From Periweissella cryptocerci (lineage in GTDB: Bacteria > Bacillota > Bacilli > Lactobacillales > Lactobacillaceae), in assembly GCF_004358325.1 (NCBI RefSeq), contig NZ_CP037940.1:2790001-2854000 (forward strand): a DNA stretch of 64,000 nt, in the 5' to 3' direction. Below the pieces are notes generated by a model, which did no database searches, was not told where the DNA came from, and saw only the letters and a list, made by a program, of their open reading frames with translations. The translations under genes were made by a program, and so were the position numbers. Numbering within the stretch: position 1 is the first letter of the stretch; every line of letters begins with the position of its first letter. Below are positions 27,877 to 35,838 of this stretch, in pieces.

Positions 27877-28028
27877 TTTTTATTCACGTCCTTTTTCTAA
27901 ATATAGCAAGATAAATGTAGCACGGCATTGAGTAACGTACAAGTGTTAAAGTGCTATTTTTTTGTGAATTTTCTATTATAATAGAACTTGTAAGGCTGTG
28001 AACACTTGAAGATCGGGGGCGGGGAAAG

Positions 28029-28319
28029 ATGAAGTTAGTAATTACGGAACAAGCACTTGAGTGGTTTCAAAATGAAATGGCGTTAAAATCAGGTGATGGA
28101 GTGCGCTTTTACGGAAAAACGTATGGCACGACCAATGTGCATCAAGGATTTTCAGTAGCGCTGTCTCGCGATGCTGAACCGCTTGACCCAATCGTTTTAG
28201 TGCGCCAAGCCGGGATCATGTTTTACATCAACGAGCGTGACGAATGGCTGTTTCATGACTATGATTTAACCGTGGACGTGCAAAATACCGAAGATGGCCC
28301 AGTGTATAAATTCACGTAA
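28029..28319 (+). CDS. HesB/YneR-like protein
   Basis: 96-residue protein of the HesB/IscA superfamily branch typified by YneR. The pattern MKLVITEQALEWFQNEM..GDGVRFYGKTYG and INERDEWLFHDYDLTVD is characteristic. It lacks every cysteine used by true IscA-type proteins, so iron-sulfur binding is unlikely; the function of this branch is unknown. GGGGAAAG precedes the ATG. Confidence 0.8.
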   Translation: MKLVITEQALEWFQNEMALKSGDGVRFYGKTYGTTNVHQGFSVALSRDAEPLDPIVLVRQAGIMFYINERDEWLFHDYDLTVDVQNTEDGPVYKFT

Positions 28320-28411
28320 ATTGCGAATTTGAGCTATTTTCATAGGTTTTTGGCATTAATATTGGTAAAATAAAACTATTAGATTAATAAAAAATTAATG
28401 AGGTGAATACC

Positions 28412-28594
28412 ATGACTTTAGAAGAATATTTAGCAGCACAAGCACAAACTAACCCCAATTTTGAGGCAGAATGGCAACTCGTTCAAGCTAAGCATGCGAT
28501 TTACACGAAAGCCATCGAACGCCCACGGGCCCGTAAGCGTCTCTTGATTCGTTTGTTGGATGCCGAAATTGTCCGCGAGACTACGACCGACTAA
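28412..28594 (+). CDS. Uncharacterised 60-residue protein
   Basis: Function not recognised. Start at ATG 28412, because GAGGTG (28400-28405) is 6 nt upstream; the GTG at 28403 lies inside that site. The product is helical and charged (TLEEYLAAQAQTNPNFEAEWQLVQAKHAIYTKAIERPRARKR), without membrane segments. It precedes the MBL-fold gene by 15 bp and is probably co-transcribed with it. The N-terminal part has a faint look of HigA/Xre antitoxin N-termini, but no helix-turn-helix follows. Confidence 0.6.
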   Translation: MTLEEYLAAQAQTNPNFEAEWQLVQAKHAIYTKAIERPRARKRLLIRLLDAEIVRETTTD

Positions 28595-28609
28595 ATAAGG
28601 AGGCGCTTT

Positions 28610-29338
28610 ATGCAAATCAATAAAAATCTCCATGTTTTACACATTACGGCTGATTTAGGTGGCCACCCATTTTCATTTCGGCTACCGGTTTTAGTTAACG
28701 AAGACCAAATTATGCTTGTTGATAGTGGGCTGCCAGGTGGTTGGCCACTCATTAAAGAAGAGCTCGTTGCAGATGGCCTCGGTGAAAAAGAGTTGGTCGG
28801 GATTATTTTGACTCACCAAGATTTTGATCACATTGGTGGCGTCGCAGCGATTCTAAACGATTATCCAGAAGCCCTCGTAATTGCCTTAGACGAAGAAGTT
28901 TCATACTTGAATGGTGAACAGCCATTTGTTAAGTTAACACCGGAACGGATGCAAACGCTACCCGCTGCTTTCCAAGATAAATTTGGCCGCGCCAATGATA
29001 ACGTCACCAAAATTGTTAGCGATGGCGATACCATGACATTTGGGCGAACATGGCAGTTTGTTGCGACCCCAGGCCACACGCCAGGGCACATGTCATTGTA
29101 TGATGCACAAGACAAATTGTTAATCACTGGGGATGCGTTACGTATTGATGGCGACAAATTAACGCCGCCAGCACCGCAGAACACGCCCGACTACCCAACT
29201 GCCATTGATTCGGTGGCCAAGCTAGCTGAGCTTCCCATTGAAAATGTGATTGCGTATCATGATGGTATGTTGCAAGGTAGCGAATTTAACGCTGAAATGT
29301 TGCAGATGGTCAGAAATTACTTAGCTGAAGGATTATAA
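28610..29338 (+). CDS. MBL-fold metallo-hydrolase
   Basis: 242-residue hydrolase of the metallo-beta-lactamase superfamily. The zinc motif THQDFDHIGG (HxxxDH type) is followed by ATPGHTPGHMSLY, LITGDAL and a C-terminal AYHDG His, so both metal sites appear complete. The substrate cannot be told; glyoxalase II-like or lactonase-like activities are typical of such stand-alone proteins. AAGGAGG precedes the start. The next gene, 2 bp on, encodes a shortened paralogue. Confidence 0.88.
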   Translation: MQINKNLHVLHITADLGGHPFSFRLPVLVNEDQIMLVDSGLPGGWPLIKEELVADGLGEKELVGIILTHQDFDHIGGVAAILNDYPEALVIALDEEVSYLNGEQPFVKLTPERMQTLPAAFQDKFGRANDNVTKIVSDGDTMTFGRTWQFVATPGHTPGHMSLYDAQDKLLITGDALRIDGDKLTPPAPQNTPDYPTAIDSVAKLAELPIENVIAYHDGMLQGSEFNAEMLQMVRNYLAEGL

Positions 29339-29340
29339 TT

Positions 29341-29940
29341 ATGAAAGCGGTGCGCGTAGCAGATAATATTTTGGCGCTACCAGTCGAATTTGGCGGTGAA
29401 TGGCAGTATTTGACGGTCTTGACGAACGGTAATCGGTATACGTTAATTGATACAGGGATAACAAAACATTATCGGACGGTCATCCAATCACTTGCAAATA
29501 CTGCTGAGTTAGCAGGGATGCATTTGTTTGGGGTGCTGGTTACGAGCGCAAATGAACATGCGATTGGTAACTTGAGTTCATTTGTCGCCGATTATCCCGA
29601 ATTGGTAATTATGGGAACGCATGAGGTGCTCGACCCAATCCAATTACCGTTTACGACCAATATTAAATTCATCGCTGACGAAACTGTGCTGGAATTTAAT
29701 GGTGAATTACTGGTCCTTGTGAACGTGGCCGGGATGCTGGCGCTTTATCACATTGCAACCAAAACAATGATTGCCGGCGACCGTTTAATTTTAGAGAATG
29801 GTCAATTATTACAACCCACACTCGCTAATCGACCAATTTTGGATTTTCCAATGGAACAATTGATTACGAAGGGTGGTATTATCGCTGGTACACAGCTAGC
29901 GGCAGCCATTGGGGCAATCAAAGAACAAGACAACGGATAG
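29341..29940 (+). CDS. Degenerate MBL-fold paralogue without metal ligands
   Basis: 199-residue protein that follows the fold of its upstream neighbour (YTLIDTGITKHYRTVIQSL, LALYHIATKTMIAGDRLI) but has lost the zinc site. The position of HxHxDHxGG reads TSANEHAIGN, and the PGHTPGH segment reads NVAGMLALYH. It is unlikely to be a zinc hydrolase and may be a regulatory partner or a decaying copy. The open frame and tight spacing (2 bp) argue that it is still made. Its start lies next to the upstream stop. Confidence 0.7.
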   Translation: MKAVRVADNILALPVEFGGEWQYLTVLTNGNRYTLIDTGITKHYRTVIQSLANTAELAGMHLFGVLVTSANEHAIGNLSSFVADYPELVIMGTHEVLDPIQLPFTTNIKFIADETVLEFNGELLVLVNVAGMLALYHIATKTMIAGDRLILENGQLLQPTLANRPILDFPMEQLITKGGIIAGTQLAAAIGAIKEQDNG

Positions 29941-29976
29941 TTAAAGATAAAACGTATTTTTGGAGGATATTAAATC

Positions 29977-30972
29977 ATGGTTTTTGCAGCTGCAGAAGAT
30001 CGTTACGAAAAGTTACCTTATAATCGAGTTGCCGACACGGGGATGTTGTTACCAAGCTTATCATTTGGCTTGTGGCGTAACTTGGGTGACCAACAACCAC
30101 TCAGTAATTCCCGCGAAGTGATTTTGAACGCCTTTGATAATGGGATTTTCTCATTTGATAATGCATCAAACTACGGCCCAACTAATGGGACGGCCGAAGA
30201 AACATTTGGTTACGTATTTGAAAAGGACTTAAAGCCATACCGTAACGAATTGGTTATCACAACTAAAGCCGGCTTCCACTTGTTCCCAGGTCCTTTTGGG
30301 GAATCAATGTCAAAAAAATCAGTAATGCAAGCGATGGATCTTTCACTGCAACGCATGCACTTGGATTACGTTGACATTTTTTATGCTCACAAGTGGGATC
30401 CAGAAGTTAATGTGCGCGAAACCGCCGAAGCGATGGATTTAATGGTCCGTCAAGGTAAGGCATTGTACGTTGGGGTTTCAAATTACACGACCGAACAATT
30501 CAACGAAATTGCCGAAATCTTTGAAGAATTGCACACACCATTTGTTGGTAACCAAGTTTCATACAACATGTTGAACCGTGAAGTTGAAGCAGATGGTTTG
30601 CTCGAAGCCGCTGCCAAGCACCACGCAGGCGTAATCCCATATGGCCCATTGGCTGAAGGCTTGCTAACTGATCGGTACTTAGATGGTATTCCAGCTGATA
30701 TGCCATTACACTGGTCAAACAAAGCGATGCTTGGTGAAGGTGGTAGCGACAAGGTGGTAGCGAAGTTAAACGCCTTGAATGATATTGCTAAGCAGCGTGG
30801 TCAAAAGCTTTCACAAATGGCGCTAGCATGGTTACTCAAGGACGAACGCGTGCCTTCAGTCGTGATTGGTGCATCACACACTAATCACTTGTTAGACAAC
30901 CTAAAATACGCTGAAAACGCTGATTTATCTGCTGAAGAGCTCAAAATGATTGATGATATTTTGAACAAGTAA
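29977..30972 (+). CDS. Aldo/keto reductase (YghZ-like)
   Basis: 331-residue NADPH-dependent oxidoreductase with the TIM-barrel AKR pattern. Catalytic residues are visible: Asp and Tyr in FDNASNYGP, Lys in ITTKAG and His in YAHKWD. The cofactor loop near the end reads PSVVIGASHTNHLLDNL. Sequence and length match the subfamily of E. coli YghZ and Bacillus YhdN-type enzymes acting on small aldehydes; the physiological substrate is unknown. GGAGG precedes the ATG; a strong terminator follows. Confidence 0.9.
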   Translation: MVFAAAEDRYEKLPYNRVADTGMLLPSLSFGLWRNLGDQQPLSNSREVILNAFDNGIFSFDNASNYGPTNGTAEETFGYVFEKDLKPYRNELVITTKAGFHLFPGPFGESMSKKSVMQAMDLSLQRMHLDYVDIFYAHKWDPEVNVRETAEAMDLMVRQGKALYVGVSNYTTEQFNEIAEIFEELHTPFVGNQVSYNMLNREVEADGLLEAAAKHHAGVIPYGPLAEGLLTDRYLDGIPADMPLHWSNKAMLGEGGSDKVVAKLNALNDIAKQRGQKLSQMALAWLLKDERVPSVVIGASHTNHLLDNLKYAENADLSAEELKMIDDILNK

Positions 30973-31064
30973 GAGAAAAACAACGCTAACAATAGAGTAT
31001 CAGTAATTCGATGGCTGAAAAGTCCAGAAACGACAATTCCGCACTAGAATAAATAGAAGTAAAC

Positions 31065-31098
31065 AAAAGGAGTTGAGGCGATTGCCTCAACTCCTTTT
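31065..31098 (+). terminator. Terminator after the aldo/keto reductase (direct-repeat copy 1)
   Basis: Perfect 15-bp stem AAAAGGAGTTGAGGC / GCCTCAACTCCTTTT with loop GATT. An identical hairpin with matching flanks lies 422 bp further on. Confidence 0.85.
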
Positions 31099-31104
31099 AA
31101 TACT

Positions 31105-31530
31105 GTGCTGTCTAGGGCGAAGAAAACTAATGCACAAGTATTATTTCTTGCGCTTGGGAAAAGTAAACTACGGCGGTCGTTTGAAAAAAGTATGAATTTA
31201 GCCGTTGAACGTGGTTTTGGACGAAACAAGACAATAGTCACTAAATCAAAATCAGAAAAGCATTGGTTAACGAAAGATGCTCAAAAGAAGCGTGGTATTA
31301 CTCAAGTTTCTAGTAATAAAGAAAAAGCCGAGGCGTTCTTACAAGAAATAGGTGTGAAAAGTGGCCCATTATTAACGGAAAGATCATTTGAAAATTTTCT
31401 GGCAACGTACAATATTGTGATGAGCAAAGTGGCCAATGTTATTCAATCTCACGTCAGCCGAAATGGCGCCAGATATAGAGGTAAACAAAAGGAGTTGAGG
31501 CGATTGCCTCAACTCCTTTTTAACTATTGA
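31105..31530 (+). pseudogene. Orphan ORF trapped between two copies of a terminator
   Basis: An open frame of 141 codons from a GTG without ribosome-binding site; the first ATG is at 31192. The product is Lys/Arg-rich (ERGFGRNKTIVTKSKSEKHW.., SSNKEKAEAFLQEIGVKSG) and ends inside the second terminator hairpin, so its last ~13 residues are not original. I recognise no family. Most likely a truncated gene fragment that arrived with the repeat duplication. Confidence 0.3.
31487..31520. terminator. Terminator of pspC (direct-repeat copy 2)
   Basis: Same 34-bp hairpin as at 31065-31098, here at the 3' end of the leftward pspC gene, with A/T runs on both sides so that it can work in both directions. 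Confidence 0.85.
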
Positions 31531-31790
31531 ACGTCGCCTTCGTTACTAGCATCGTAGTAACTGGTGTAAGAACCATCGCGTGATTCACGATGCGTGCGCT
31601 TAGGCTTATCAGGCATAAGCAATGCCGCGACGATGTATGCAATTACTAGCGCAAAGTTTGTGAATAAGCCGATGATGACTACCACAATCCGTGCTAAAGT
31701 GTGGTCGATATTAAAGTAATCGGCCACGCCGCCGATAACGCCAGCAATGATGCGATCATCTGATTTGTATAATTTTTTCCCTGTGTTCAT
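31524..31790 (-). CDS. PspC-domain membrane protein
   Basis: 88-residue protein with the PspC domain: KKLYKSDDRIIAGVIGGVADYFNID, then a hydrophobic helix (IVVVIIGLFTNFALVIAYIVAALLMP). PspC proteins sense envelope stress, or in Firmicutes act as small membrane modulators beside LiaFSR-like systems. The C-terminal tail is polar. GGAGG precedes the ATG on the minus strand. It is the last host gene before the prophage integrase. Confidence 0.88.
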   Translation of the reverse strand: MNTGKKLYKSDDRIIAGVIGGVADYFNIDHTLARIVVVIIGLFTNFALVIAYIVAALLMPDKPKRTHRESRDGSYTSYYDASNEGDVQ

Positions 31791-31828
31791 GAGTTTATCC
31801 TCCGTTAGTATATCTATTTGACACCTTT

Positions 31829-31857
31829 ATTATGCTATACGGCGTATAATATTGCAA
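31829..31857 (-). promoter_or_regulatory. pspC promoter with a palindrome in the spacer
   Basis: On the minus strand TTGCAA (31852-31857) and CATAAT (31829-31834) are separated by 17 bp. The spacer contains the perfect dyad TATACG-G-CGTATA (31836-31848), a plausible operator. The -35 is only 4 bp from the integrase stop, so it sits at the prophage border. Confidence 0.55.
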
Positions 31858-31860
31858 GAA

Positions 31861-32997
31861 TTAAATCCTTTTATACCGGGCTTTTAGAGCACTCGTTTTG
31901 CCATTTGTTGACGTTTGTTGACTTAGAGCTGACAACGTCTTGTCCTGTTCTTCTGCCAGTTGGCTCGATAACATGTGAGCATATACCTTTTGAGTAACGA
32001 GTGTGTTCTTGTGCCCAAGCCGTCGGGAAACGTATGCGATATCAACTCCAGCTCCAAGTAAAAAACTAGCATGTGAATGACGAAGGCCGTGAAAGGTTAT
32101 TTTCTTGGAAATATGAGCATTATCGAGAATTCGCTTGAACATTTTATTCATGTAAGAGTCTTGCATGTATTGACCAGCGTAGCGACCATCATTAACGAAC
32201 AACTGCATTGTTCTCACTTTGAACATATAAACACGTAAGTAATTTACCAATTGTTCACTGATCGCTATTTTTCTGATTGATTGTGAATTTTTCGGCTTCG
32301 TGATTTGACCAGTTGGCGAGGAAAATGCTTTGGTGATTGAGATGGTCATATTTTGTAAATTAATGTCATCTTTATTCAATGCGATAATCTCGCCGAATCG
32401 CATACCAGTTTCTAAGCCAATCAACGTAATAGCCGAAAATTTGTCTGATTGCGAATATAAGTGCCGCTGTAGCTGTTTGAATTGATTACCCTCTAGATAC
32501 TTGTCATCCGGTTGTTTTCCGTCGTAGCCACCAGATATGAGCCTTACAGAAGGGTCTTTGGGCAGGTAGTTATCAATGACCGCATCTTTCAAGCTTGTTC
32601 GAATCGCATTCACTAACATTTTCATGGTGTTTTTTGAATGCGAGAGCGAATATTCACTAATTTTTGCTTGTAGCAGCTTAGCGTTAAGCTCTTTTAAAGT
32701 AGTGTCACCAAATAGATTTTTAACAGTGTTCTCAAAAGTTGTATACATGCGCAAAGTTGACGGACGAACTTGTCCTTGTTTATAATGAGTGTACCAATTC
32801 TTAAAGTATGCAGCAAAGGTGATTTCTGAAGCTGTAAGACGTTTGCCAAAATGCTTTTGTGACTCTAAATCATAAGCATATTGTTCAGCGTCTTTTTTTG
32901 TTTTGAAGCCTGATTTGGTTAAGCGGTTCCGTTTGCCATCTTCAACGACAGAAACTACCGCAGTCCACGTTTTACCACGTTTGTATAGTGATGCCAT
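31861..32997 (-). CDS. int: Phage tyrosine-recombinase integrase
   Basis: Site-specific recombinase that integrates and excises the prophage. 378 residues from ATG 32997; the longer GTG-initiated frame adds only codons of the ribosome-binding region (GAAAGAAG). N-terminal AP2-like arm-binding part (KRGKTWTAVVSVVEDGKRN), SAM-like core-binding domain, then the catalytic domain with Arg in GLETGMRFGEI, HGLRHSHAS, LGHKN and the nucleophile Tyr in TQKVYAHM. It is leftmost in the leftward lysogeny module, so attL should lie within the ~70 bp beyond its stop. Confidence 0.93.
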   Translation of the reverse strand: MASLYKRGKTWTAVVSVVEDGKRNRLTKSGFKTKKDAEQYAYDLESQKHFGKRLTASEITFAAYFKNWYTHYKQGQVRPSTLRMYTTFENTVKNLFGDTTLKELNAKLLQAKISEYSLSHSKNTMKMLVNAIRTSLKDAVIDNYLPKDPSVRLISGGYDGKQPDDKYLEGNQFKQLQRHLYSQSDKFSAITLIGLETGMRFGEIIALNKDDINLQNMTISITKAFSSPTGQITKPKNSQSIRKIAISEQLVNYLRVYMFKVRTMQLFVNDGRYAGQYMQDSYMNKMFKRILDNAHISKKITFHGLRHSHASFLLGAGVDIAYVSRRLGHKNTLVTQKVYAHMLSSQLAEEQDKTLSALSQQTSTNGKTSALKARYKRI

Positions 32998-33235
32998 AGT
33001 AATTCTTCTTTCCACCCGACAGAGTAGACCAGTTAGAGTCAGGGTGACTAATATGTATGCACATTTTAAGTTAGATAGTTTATTGGCATCACGGTCATAT
33101 CATTACACATTCAGCAACTACGTAATCGCCGTAAAGTTAGAGAATTCTATTTTAATAATCGAAATATTGCCGTTATTTGTATTATTCAGCCAAAATTGAG
33201 CTTGTAAATGCAAATAATGGCTCTTTTTTTGTTTT

Positions 33236-33276
33236 TATGTACGCGCATTTCCTGGCATGCAGGGGATGCGCTTTTT
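33236..33276. repeat. Prophage stem-loop repeat, copy 1
   Basis: TATGTACGCGCATTTCCTG starts a 12-bp stem (GCGCATTTCCTG with CAGGGGATGCGC, two T-G pairs) followed by T residues. In copies 2 and 3 the block CGACATCACGGTCAAA directly precedes it. Here a related block GCATCACGGTCATAT lies ~135 bp to the left (33085-33100), separated by an A/T-rich insert with a weak second terminator. Between int and the next gene (32998-33336) I see nothing else. Confidence 0.6.
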
Positions 33277-33336
33277 GCATTCGCTAAGTTTCGCTTGATA
33301 TGATAAAGTTGCTTAAGAAACGAAAGGAGATCGCAA

Positions 33337-33564
33337 ATGAAATTATATCCAGAAACAGGTCAAGTATTTACTGAGAATGCTGATGGGTTCTTTATTGACA
33401 GCACTAAAATTAATAATGTTACAGAAGTTGAGTACGAGAGAGCAGAAATGGGGGCAGGGGTATACGTTACCTTAAAAATAAAAGTAAAGGAACTTAGGTT
33501 TACTGATCAACATATCAATGGACGAATGTTGATGGATGAGAACGAGAATGTTCATCTAATTTAG
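33337..33564 (+). CDS. Uncharacterised 75-residue prophage protein
   Basis: Function not recognised. A clear AAAGGAG precedes the ATG. The product is probably beta-rich and acidic (EVEYERAEMGAGVYVTLKIKVKELRF), without membrane segments. It is the only rightward gene among leftward lysogeny genes apart from the two small ORFs near 35.6-36.0 kb, so it may be expressed in the lysogen from its own promoter. Confidence 0.6.
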   Translation: MKLYPETGQVFTENADGFFIDSTKINNVTEVEYERAEMGAGVYVTLKIKVKELRFTDQHINGRMLMDENENVHLI

Positions 33565-33584
33565 CATTTTTGTATTTTACGAAA

Positions 33585-34151
33585 TTAATCAGTTGTCTCG
33601 TCAGTCATAAAATCATAAGTGACAGAACCATTTTGATATTCGAATAACGATCTGCGACTATCACGCGGGTTAAGAATGCGAACACCTATTTCAGGGATTG
33701 CTTTGTCGATTGTATCAGCCAATTCGATTGCGGTATCAGTGATTGCGTTCCATTGAATTGAAATATCGATTCCATCAACGAAATCATCAGTATATCCATT
33801 GATTTCATCAATTGCGTCACCTTTTGCGGTCATAACAATCATATTGTCAGTGTAATCATACTCCGTATTCCAAACAGAGGAACCGGATGATAAATTTTCT
33901 ACCAATTGTTCACGATCAATGCTGTCGGTATCGATACCTGATTTTTCTTTGTCTAGGCTTGATGCGGTTTCTTCAGTCCATTCGGCATCCGCATCAGCAG
34001 AGTCATCAGAAGTTTCTGAACTTTGTGAGATAGATGATTCGGAGTCGCTTGTGTTATTTGCAGCGCTTTTTGAACCGCAACCAGTTATGAAAATAGATGA
34101 TAATAAAATGATTGTAAGTAAAGCGAAACGATGTGTGTGTTCTTTTTTCAT
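33585..34151 (-). CDS. Prophage-encoded lipoprotein
   Basis: 188-residue exported lipoprotein: signal peptide with lipobox ITGC, then a Ser/Asp-rich linker and a ~100-residue globular C-terminal domain (NMIVMTAKGDAIDEINGYTDDFVDGIDISIQW). Lipoproteins in this position of lysogeny modules are often superinfection-exclusion factors (for example Ltp of phage TP-J34), though I see no specific sequence match. Its upstream region is nearly identical to that of the membrane-protein gene at 34262-34909, so the two should be co-regulated. Confidence 0.7.
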   Translation of the reverse strand: MKKEHTHRFALLTIILLSSIFITGCGSKSAANNTSDSESSISQSSETSDDSADADAEWTEETASSLDKEKSGIDTDSIDREQLVENLSSGSSVWNTEYDYTDNMIVMTAKGDAIDEINGYTDDFVDGIDISIQWNAITDTAIELADTIDKAIPEIGVRILNPRDSRRSLFEYQNGSVTYDFMTDETTD

Positions 34152-34173
34152 GGTCTTGTACCATCCTTATTTA

Positions 34174-34189
34174 GTATTATCCCTAATAC
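34174..34189 (-). promoter_or_regulatory. Dyad in the leader of the lipoprotein gene
   Basis: GTATTA-TCCC-TAATAC, a perfect 6-bp inverted repeat 22 bp before the start codon, within ~55 bp shared with the leader at 34930-34945. A repressor operator is likely. Confidence 0.5.
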
Positions 34190-34261
34190 ACAAAGAAAAA
34201 ACTTTCAATGGTTATATAATAAGTATATTGAAATAGGGTAGCTATCCAGTAAGAGGTATCG

Positions 34262-34909
34262 CTAATCGACTTTCATAACATCAGAAAATACGCCTTCGTG
34301 AGCAATTTGTGTACCATCTTCGGCATATATATGGATTACCGGCTTTATATCAGAGTCAGTTCCGCCTGCCGTAGCAAAGGCTAATTCGGAAATTGATAAA
34401 TACATATCAGCTAATTCTTGCTTTTCTGAATTAGACCAGTATTTTACCTTTTGAGCAACATCAATATTGTAAATATCTTCATGCCCAGATAAAAAATCGG
34501 AAGAATCGTAAATATCACCGCTGATGTCGTTAGCTGTTAAATTTCCTTCCATTTGGGAATTAAATTCTTCAGGGTTGTATTCTTCAGCGGATGCTTCTGG
34601 TTCTGATAAATCCTCAACTTCATCAGAACCGCCGCTTGCTGATTGAGTAACTTGAGGAGAGCTAGTGAATGAATCATCCGCAGGAGCAGCGATTATAGCA
34701 ATGGTTAAAAAAGCCGGTAAAATACCTAGTGCGAGAAACATTATTTTTGTGGATCTTGAGAGTTTGTTGCTGCCGTTTTTTTCTGAAGATTCCATTTCTA
34801 GAACAGCTTGTAATTGTTGCTCAGCTTTCGCTTCTGCGGGTGATTTTGTATATCTATTTACAATGTCGTGGGCATCTTTATGAGCTTGGTTATTGTCATT
34901 TGTTGGCAT
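34262..34909 (-). CDS. Membrane-anchored prophage protein, function unknown
   Basis: 215 residues: an N-terminal cytosolic helical part (~55 residues, HKDAHDIVNRYTKSPAEAKAEQQLQAVLEM), one membrane helix (IMFLALGILPAFLTIAIIAA), then an acidic Ser/Glu linker and an outside domain (DVAQKVKYWSNSEKQELADMYLSISELAF..HIYAEDGTQIA). The topology and shared control region with the neighbouring lipoprotein suggest a pair acting at the cell surface, for instance against superinfecting phage. No family recognised. Confidence 0.65.
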   Translation of the reverse strand: MPTNDNNQAHKDAHDIVNRYTKSPAEAKAEQQLQAVLEMESSEKNGSNKLSRSTKIMFLALGILPAFLTIAIIAAPADDSFTSSPQVTQSASGGSDEVEDLSEPEASAEEYNPEEFNSQMEGNLTANDISGDIYDSSDFLSGHEDIYNIDVAQKVKYWSNSEKQELADMYLSISELAFATAGGTDSDIKPVIHIYAEDGTQIAHEGVFSDVMKVD

Positions 34910-34929
34910 GATAACACCATCCTTATTTA

Positions 34930-34945
34930 GTATTATCCCTAATAC
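34930..34945 (-). promoter_or_regulatory. Dyad in the leader of the membrane-protein gene
   Basis: Second copy of GTATTA-TCCC-TAATAC, 20 bp before the start codon, with the same flanks (CCATCCTTATTTA and CACAAxGAAAAAACTTTCAA). Confidence 0.5.
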
Positions 34946-35169
34946 ACAAGGAAAAAACTTTCAATAGTACATATTAAGTTTATCGAAATAGGGCAGTTAT
35001 CCATAATGATACGCTTGTGAATTTCGTGGGTTTTATCTCTAATTGATTGAACGTTTGAGATTACCCTGTGCCTCATAAGTGAATGGATGGTGAAAAACGT
35101 TAGTGAGTGGTCATTGATAAACGGTTCGAGCACTTCAGTAATCGCTTTTAAGTATTTCAATTCGGCCAG

Positions 35170-35318
35170 TCATAGAAACGTTTTTCGTATAAAACGCAAA
35201 ATACCCGTATCGCATTCAAGAAAGAATGTAATACGGGTATTTTGTGAGACGATGCCGCCTATTAATACGAGTATTACACCATAAATAAAATGAAATTGCA
35301 AGAATCTGGTTCAGCCAT
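35170..35318 (-). pseudogene. Type I toxin (holin-like) gene with a frameshift
   Basis: On the minus strand GGAGG (35323-35327) and ATG (35316-35318) start a frame that stops after 14 codons (MAEPDSCNFILFMV). One extra base after the sixth codon would instead give MAEPDSLQFHFIYGVILVLIGGIVSQNTR and run on to 35170, a short hydrophobic peptide like the holin-like toxins of TxpA/BsrG-type loci. Two strong hairpins flank it (35198-35243 and 35343-35368), as expected for a toxin mRNA and its antisense RNA. Either the toxin is inactivated or the frame is restored by slippage. The rest of 34946-35582 has no supported gene. Confidence 0.4.
35198..35243. terminator. Strong hairpin inside the toxin locus
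   Basis: AAAATACCCGTAT pairs with ATACGGGTATTTT over 13 bp, and GCATTC with GAATG inside. It is symmetric enough to terminate on either strand. Confidence 0.65.
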
Positions 35319-35342
35319 GAGACCTCCTTGAACGACAAAAAA

Positions 35343-35368
35343 CGCAACTCCATTTACATGAGGTTGCG
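35343..35368. terminator. Hairpin upstream of the toxin start
   Basis: CGCAACTC faces GAGGTTGCG around CATTTACAT. On the minus strand the stem is followed by TTTTTTG, so it could terminate leftward transcription before the toxin ribosome-binding site. The 16-mer CATGAGGTTGCGCTCC recurs at 49020-49035. Confidence 0.5.
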
Positions 35369-35497
35369 CTCCGGATCTCATTTGTCTCGACGGACTAGAA
35401 ATCATTTCGTAACCTCAGAATATATGGATACATGTTAAATGTCAATTGCTTTATTGATCTTCGAATCTGTAATTTATGGGTATTTTTTTCATGTACT

Positions 35498-35560
35498 AGT
35501 TTAACGACATCACGGTCAAATATGTACGCGCATTCCCTGGTATTCGGGGGATGCGCTTTG
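35498..35560. repeat. Prophage stem-loop repeat, copy 2
   Basis: CGACATCACGGTCAAA, TATGTAC and the stem GCGCATTCCCTG / CGGGGGATGCGC (35528-35556). Stem bases differ from copies 1 and 3 but pairing is preserved. Confidence 0.65.
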
Positions 35561-35582
35561 TAATATAAGAAAATAGTGAGTC

Positions 35583-35747
35583 ATGTTTAGTAAATTAAAA
35601 AAAGAAAATACGAAATTTGAACTGCACCAACGTGAAGTTCGACAAAAAATGGAAGCGGCTAACAAAAGACGTAATCAAATGAACACACGAGTTGAAAATC
35701 AACAAAAGCGTATAGATGAACGTTTTAACAAGAGGCTAATCGATTAA
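35583..35747 (+). CDS. 54-residue basic coiled-coil protein
   Basis: Small ORF MFSKLKKENTKFELHQ..ending QQKRIDERFNKRLID. Nearly all residues are polar and a single amphipathic helix is likely. The ribosome-binding site is weak (GTGAG just upstream). No family recognised. It follows repeat copy 2 and precedes the small membrane protein gene in the same direction. Confidence 0.4.
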   Translation: MFSKLKKENTKFELHQREVRQKMEAANKRRNQMNTRVENQQKRIDERFNKRLID

Positions 35748-35838
35748 AATTTTATTAACGCTAAGCTATTAGGTTCACTAAAACAGCAAATATTGGTACA
35801 ATGTCAATAGTAAGCAGCATAAAATTGGAGGTGATAGA

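Noticed and set aside
34939..35160. 73-codon minus-strand frame (KYLKAITEVLEPFINDHSL..)
   Set aside because: TTG start without ribosome-binding site, and it runs into the duplicated control region; at best a gene fragment.
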